DNA from: Pseudofulvibacter geojedonensis
GTDB taxonomy: Bacteria; Bacteroidota; Bacteroidia; Flavobacteriales; Flavobacteriaceae
Assembly (NCBI RefSeq): GCF_042675745.1
Contig: NZ_JBHTJM010000005.1
Span: forward strand, 186,001 to 250,000
Length of the DNA: 64,000 bases
Direction: 5' to 3'
The notes under the pieces were generated by a model. The model had not been told where the DNA came from. It saw only the letters and a program-made list of their open reading frames with translations, and did not search any database. Positions within the stretch are counted from its first letter, which is position 1; each line of letters begins with the position of its first letter. Of this stretch, positions 60,250 to 64,000 are shown one piece after another. Both the position numbers and the translations under genes were made by a program.

Positions 60250-61116
60250 ATGAATTTATATCCTATAGAAGCAGGTAATTTTAAATTAGACGGTGGAGCC
60301 ATGTTTGGTGTAGTTCCTAAAACTATTTGGCAAAAAACCAATCCAGCAGACAACAATAATTTAATTGACATTGCTGCTCGATGTTTACTGGTTGAAAACG
60401 GTAACCGATTAACTTTAATCGATACTGGAATGGGTAACAAACAATCTGATAAGTTTTATGGATATTATCACTTATGGGGAGATCATTCTATAGATAAATC
60501 TTTAGCTAAGTACGGGTTCTCTAGAAACGATATTACTGATGTTTTTATGACACACCTTCATTTTGATCATTGTGGAGGGAGCATAGAATGGAACAAAGAT
60601 AGAACAGGATATCAACCCGCTTTTAAAAATGCAAAATTCTGGACCAATAAAAATCATTGGGAATGGGCTGTTAACCCTAACAGCAGAGAAAAAGCATCTT
60701 TCTTAAAAGAAAACTTACTGCCTATGCAAGAATCGGGTCATTTACACTTTATGAAAGAACCTATAAACGGTGACTTTGTAGAGCAGTCTGAATTAGATTT
60801 TGGCGTATTGTTTATAGACGGACATACCGAAAAACAAATGATTCCGCATGTTAACTACAAAGGAAAAACCATTTGTTTTATGGCAGATTTGATGCCTACA
60901 CTAGGTCATTTAAAGGTTCCGTATGTTACAGGATACGATACCAGACCTCTTTTAAGTCTAGATGAAAAAGCAAAATTCTTAGATATAGCTGCAACAAATA
61001 ATTTTTACTTATTTTTGGAGCACGATGCTCATAACGAGATTGTAACTGTTCAACATTCTGAAAAAGGCATTGTATTAAAAGAACGGTTTACTTGCAATGA
61101 ACTGTTTTCATTGTAA
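60250..61116 (+). CDS. MBL-fold metallohydrolase
   Basis: A 288-residue metallo-beta-lactamase-fold hydrolase. The zinc motif is MTHLHFDHCGG, with further His in FIDGHTEKQ and LEHDAH. There is no signal peptide. The layout resembles AHL-lactonase/RNase-Z-distant members of broad hydrolase groups, and the substrate cannot be told. A short gap of about 50 bases leads to the protease gene on the same strand. Confidence 0.82.
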   Translation: MNLYPIEAGNFKLDGGAMFGVVPKTIWQKTNPADNNNLIDIAARCLLVENGNRLTLIDTGMGNKQSDKFYGYYHLWGDHSIDKSLAKYGFSRNDITDVFMTHLHFDHCGGSIEWNKDRTGYQPAFKNAKFWTNKNHWEWAVNPNSREKASFLKENLLPMQESGHLHFMKEPINGDFVEQSELDFGVLFIDGHTEKQMIPHVNYKGKTICFMADLMPTLGHLKVPYVTGYDTRPLLSLDEKAKFLDIAATNNFYLFLEHDAHNEIVTVQHSEKGIVLKERFTCNELFSL

Positions 61117-61167
61117 AATAATTAGACCTTAATTAAACTACATATACAACAAACAAAAAAATTGATT

Positions 61168-62784
61168 ATGAAAATGATGAAACCGCTGTTTCTTTCAGCA
61201 ACAACAGCCTTAATTTTAGCTAGCTGTGGATCTTCTAACATTGTGTCTACTCCTATTAGTAATATTGACAATACTCCTTTAAAGGTAACTAGTTTATCTG
61301 AAAAAGAATTAGAAGATTGGGGACATAAAGATTTAGTAAAAGACACTATTCCTGGAATGAGTGTAGATAAAGCTTACGAATTCTTAAAAGGAAAAAAAGG
61401 AAAAACTGTTGTAGTTGCCGTTGTAGATTCTGGTGTTGATATTGAACACGAAGATTTGAAGAATGTATTATGGACCAACAAAAAAGAAATTAAAGGAAAC
61501 AATAAAGACGACGATAACAACGGTTATGTTGATGATATTCATGGATGGAATTTCTTAGGAGATTCTAATGCAGAAAATTTAGAATACGTACGTATTTTAA
61601 AAAACAAGTCTTTAGCTAGTGCAGAAATAATTGCTAAGGCTCAAGCAGAATACGACGCTGAATACCAAGATGCTACAGGTAAAAAAGCTTATTATGAAGG
61701 ATTGTTACAAAAAGGAACAAGTGCGCATGAAGCATTAACTAAACATTTTGGATCTGCAGATTATACTAAAGAGCAAGTAGCTAAATTAGAAACTACAGAT
61801 GAAGCTTTAAAAACAAATGTAGATTTTGCTAAATTAATCTTTTCTAATGGTGTAGATTCATTAGCCGATTTTAACGAGCAAGTAAAAGGCGGAGTAGATC
61901 ATTTTGATTCAATGGTAAATAATTACTTAAACTTAAACTCAGATTTTAGAAAAGTAGTTGGAGATAACCCAAATGATATCAACGATAAAGTTTACGGAAA
62001 CGGAAATGTAATTGGACCGGAAAAAGACGGAGCATTACACGGTACTCACGTAGCTGGTATTATTGGTGCAGAACGCAACAATGGTAAAGGAATGAATGGT
62101 GTTGCTCATAACGTTGAGTTAATGGCAGTAAGAGCTGTTCCAGATGGAGATGAGTACGATAAAGATATCGCTTTAGCATTTAGATATGCTGTAGACAACG
62201 GAGCTAAAGTAATCAATACTAGTTTTGGTAAATACTACTCTCCTCACTCTCAATGGGTAAGAGATGCTATTAAATACGCTGCAGATAACGATGTATTAAT
62301 TGTAAACGCTGCTGGTAACGACGCTAAAGATTTAGATACAACAGAAATTTATCCTAACGATCAGGTAAGTAACGGACCAGAAATTTCAGATAACTTTTTA
62401 ACTGTTGGAGCTTTAAATTATAAGTATGGATCTGAGTTAGTAGCTAACTTCTCTAACTACGGAAAAATTAATGTAGATGTTTTTGCTCCTGGAGTAAAAA
62501 TCTATGCTACAGTGCCAAACAACAAGTACAAGCATTTACAAGGTACTTCTATGGCTTCTCCAAACGTTGCTGGAGTAGCAGCATTAATTAGATCGTACTA
62601 TCCTAAATTAAAAGCAGGTCAGGTAAAACAAATTTTAATGGATTCTGGTTTACCAATTCCTTCTAATGTTATCTTAGGTGGAGACACCAATAATAAAAAA
62701 GCTTTTAAAGACATTTCTACTTCAGGTAAAATTGTAAATGCATACAATGCATTAATTATGGCAGAACAAATGTCTAAAAAATAG
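61168..62784 (+). CDS. S8 (subtilisin-like) serine protease, lipoprotein
   Basis: A 538-residue lipoprotein protease. ATG 61168 gives a short signal with lipobox ILASC. Catalytic residues are Asp87 in VVDSGVDIEHED, His291 in HGTHVAGII and Ser462 in GTSMASPNVAG, with the oxyanion Asn in NAAGND. About 200 residues lie between Asp and His, several times the usual spacing, and the extra part is helical and Ala/Lys-rich. It is probably anchored at the outer membrane and may need cleavage or a partner for activity. Confidence 0.93.
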   Translation: MKMMKPLFLSATTALILASCGSSNIVSTPISNIDNTPLKVTSLSEKELEDWGHKDLVKDTIPGMSVDKAYEFLKGKKGKTVVVAVVDSGVDIEHEDLKNVLWTNKKEIKGNNKDDDNNGYVDDIHGWNFLGDSNAENLEYVRILKNKSLASAEIIAKAQAEYDAEYQDATGKKAYYEGLLQKGTSAHEALTKHFGSADYTKEQVAKLETTDEALKTNVDFAKLIFSNGVDSLADFNEQVKGGVDHFDSMVNNYLNLNSDFRKVVGDNPNDINDKVYGNGNVIGPEKDGALHGTHVAGIIGAERNNGKGMNGVAHNVELMAVRAVPDGDEYDKDIALAFRYAVDNGAKVINTSFGKYYSPHSQWVRDAIKYAADNDVLIVNAAGNDAKDLDTTEIYPNDQVSNGPEISDNFLTVGALNYKYGSELVANFSNYGKINVDVFAPGVKIYATVPNNKYKHLQGTSMASPNVAGVAALIRSYYPKLKAGQVKQILMDSGLPIPSNVILGGDTNNKKAFKDISTSGKIVNAYNALIMAEQMSKK

Positions 62785-62814
62785 TAAAACCTCCTTAGTG
62801 AGTTAATATTTTCT

Positions 62815-62846
62815 AAACCTCGGCAGTTTCTGCCGAGGTTTTTTTT
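62815..62846 (+). terminator. Terminator after S8 protease
   Basis: ACCTCGGCAG-TTT-CTGCCGAGGT, a strong GC-rich stem, then eight T. It ends the protease transcript. Confidence 0.92.
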
Positions 62847-62872
62847 ATTTTAGTGATTTAATTTTAATCATC

Positions 62873-64000
62873 ATGAAAAAAATTTTACTTTCAGTATTAG
62901 CAATTACAACGCTATTTTCTTGTAATGCTACCGAAAAAATAACCAATAATACATCTAACGATAAAACTACTACCAATACCAAATCTAACTATTGGCAGCA
63001 GCATGTATCTTATAAAATGGATATCGACATGGATGTAAACAATTACCAATACCAAGGAAAGCAAGAGTTAGTTTACACTAACAACTCTCCAGATGTATTA
63101 AATAAGGTATTTTACCACCTATATTTTAATGCTTTCCAACCAGGAAGTGAAATGGATATTCGTTTGCAAAACATTCCAGATCCAGATAAAAGAATGGTTA
63201 ACAATATTGGTACGGCAGAAGCCCCTGTTTACGAAAGTAGAATTGCTAAACTTAAGCCTAACGAAATTGGTTTTATAAAGGTAAATAGTCTTACCCAAAA
63301 TGGTAAAAATGTTCCGTATGAAGTTGTAGGTACTGTTTTAGAGGTAAACTTAAACACACCTTTACAACCAGGTGATAAAGCTACTTTTAAAATGGATTTC
63401 TTAGGTCAGGTACCAGTACAAATCCGTCGTTCTGGTAGAAACAATAAAGAGGGTGTTGCTTTGTCTATGACACAGTGGTATCCAAAAATGGCAGAATACG
63501 ACTTTGAAGGCTGGCACGCAGATCCATACATAGGAAGAGAGTTTCATGGAGTTTGGGGAGATTTTGATGTAAAACTACACATCGATAAAAACTATACGGT
63601 TGGTGGCTCTGGTTATATTCAAAATCCTAATGAAGTAGGTCATGGTTATGAAGACGAAGGAGTAAAAGTAAAAACCAAAGGAAAGAAATTAACTTGGCAT
63701 TTTGTAGCACCAATGGTGCACGATTTTACATGGGCTGCAGACCCCGAATATATTCATGATAAAATAAAAGGAGAAAACAATACTACACTGCATTTCTTAT
63801 ATAAAAACGATGCAAGTATTAAAGAAAACTGGAAAAACTTACAACCAAAAACAGCTGAGTTATTAGCTTTCTTTAACAAAAACATTGGTCCGTACCCATG
63901 GAAACAATACTCTGTTATTCAAGGAGGAGATGGTGGTATGGAATACGCAATGTGTACACTAATTACTGGGCAAAGATCTTTTGGAAGTTTGGTTGGAGTA
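62873..64000 (+). CDS. M1-family aminopeptidase lipoprotein (cut by window end)
   Basis: The first 376 residues are visible; the gene continues beyond the window. The start MKKILLSVLAITTLFSCN is a lipoprotein signal (Cys at residue 17). The N-terminal beta domain of M1 peptidases follows (YQGKQELVYTNNS, VFYHLYFNAFQPGSEMDI), and GGDGGMEYAMCTLITG matches the GxMEN-type substrate-binding motif. The zinc motif HExxH should lie further on. Predicted outer-membrane-linked aminopeptidase that trims peptides. Confidence 0.9.
   Translation, partial: MKKILLSVLAITTLFSCNATEKITNNTSNDKTTTNTKSNYWQQHVSYKMDIDMDVNNYQYQGKQELVYTNNSPDVLNKVFYHLYFNAFQPGSEMDIRLQNIPDPDKRMVNNIGTAEAPVYESRIAKLKPNEIGFIKVNSLTQNGKNVPYEVVGTVLEVNLNTPLQPGDKATFKMDFLGQVPVQIRRSGRNNKEGVALSMTQWYPKMAEYDFEGWHADPYIGREFHGVWGDFDVKLHIDKNYTVGGSGYIQNPNEVGHGYEDEGVKVKTKGKKLTWHFVAPMVHDFTWAADPEYIHDKIKGENNTTLHFLYKNDASIKENWKNLQPKTAELLAFFNKNIGPYPWKQYSVIQGGDGGMEYAMCTLITGQRSFGSLVGV

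Noticed and set aside
1..64000. CRISPR array, rRNA operon or insertion sequence
   Set aside because: No regularly spaced repeats, no rRNA-like sequence and no transposase reading frame were seen.

Overview
The window looks like a chromosome segment from a low-GC marine-type member of the Flavobacteriaceae (Bacteroidota). The evidence is AT-rich DNA, many promoters with the Bacteroidota -7 box TAnnTTTG, several TonB-dependent receptors with carboxypeptidase-D-like N-termini, secreted proteins ending in type IX secretion (T9SS) sorting domains, FecI/FecR-type regulation, and the gene order pdxA / DUF177 / rpmF / fabH / accB / accC. Genus cannot be fixed from the sequence alone.

Layout. (1) 1-7041: a probable RNA-repair island: a slipin/SPFH protein, two unusual tRNA genes (anticodons TAG and CCA), a receiver protein plus histidine kinase, an RtcB RNA ligase, a calcineurin-like phosphoesterase, an S24/S26-fold protein, a small membrane protein and a DUF434/DUF5616 putative nuclease. 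This is my leading candidate for an under-described system. (2) 7038-11747, minus strand: Gre-like factor, FAD oxidoreductase and a secreted M12B-like metalloprotease. (3) 11875-17565: housekeeping genes for fatty-acid synthesis, vitamin B6, ribosomal protein L32 and riboflavin synthase. (4) 17593-25034: a PID-CTERM-like peptide, then a cell-envelope regulon (two DUF4331 proteins, a TPR lipoprotein, a TonB receptor) with its own ECF sigma and RskA-like anti-sigma factor. (5) 25110-29168: a tight operon of GNAT acetyltransferase, M20 amidohydrolase and two different alanine-racemase-fold enzymes. (6) 29240-37753: a second ECF system (sigma, FecR, TonB receptor) divergent from a DUF4382 lipoprotein / outer-membrane protein / lipoprotein metalloprotease cluster. 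The two arms share the motif GGGTR-N14-TGTCT. (7) 37833-50114: XRE-cupin regulator, a large secreted phosphatase, DUF6702 and HupE/UreJ proteins, and a candidate phosphonate-use operon (TonB receptor, DUF5690 transporter, TIGR03364-like FAD oxidoreductase, PhnX-like hydrolase).

(8) 50405-53982: a 3.5-kb genomic island inserted at the 3' end of a CAT-anticodon tRNA, bounded by a 90-bp direct repeat. It holds a frameshifted radC, an unknown small protein and a 749-residue exported protein with a barrel-like C-terminus. No integrase is present. (9) 54060-64000: core genes again: methylmalonyl-CoA epimerase, rbfA, a LolE/FtsX-like permease, dusB, an Smr-domain protein, lepA, a small lipoprotein, an MBL hydrolase, an S8 protease lipoprotein and an M1 aminopeptidase cut by the window end.

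The three accessory themes are RNA repair, sigma-controlled outer-membrane uptake, and cell-surface hydrolysis of polymers, phosphate and possibly phosphonate. All functions are read from motifs and gene context; no database search was run.
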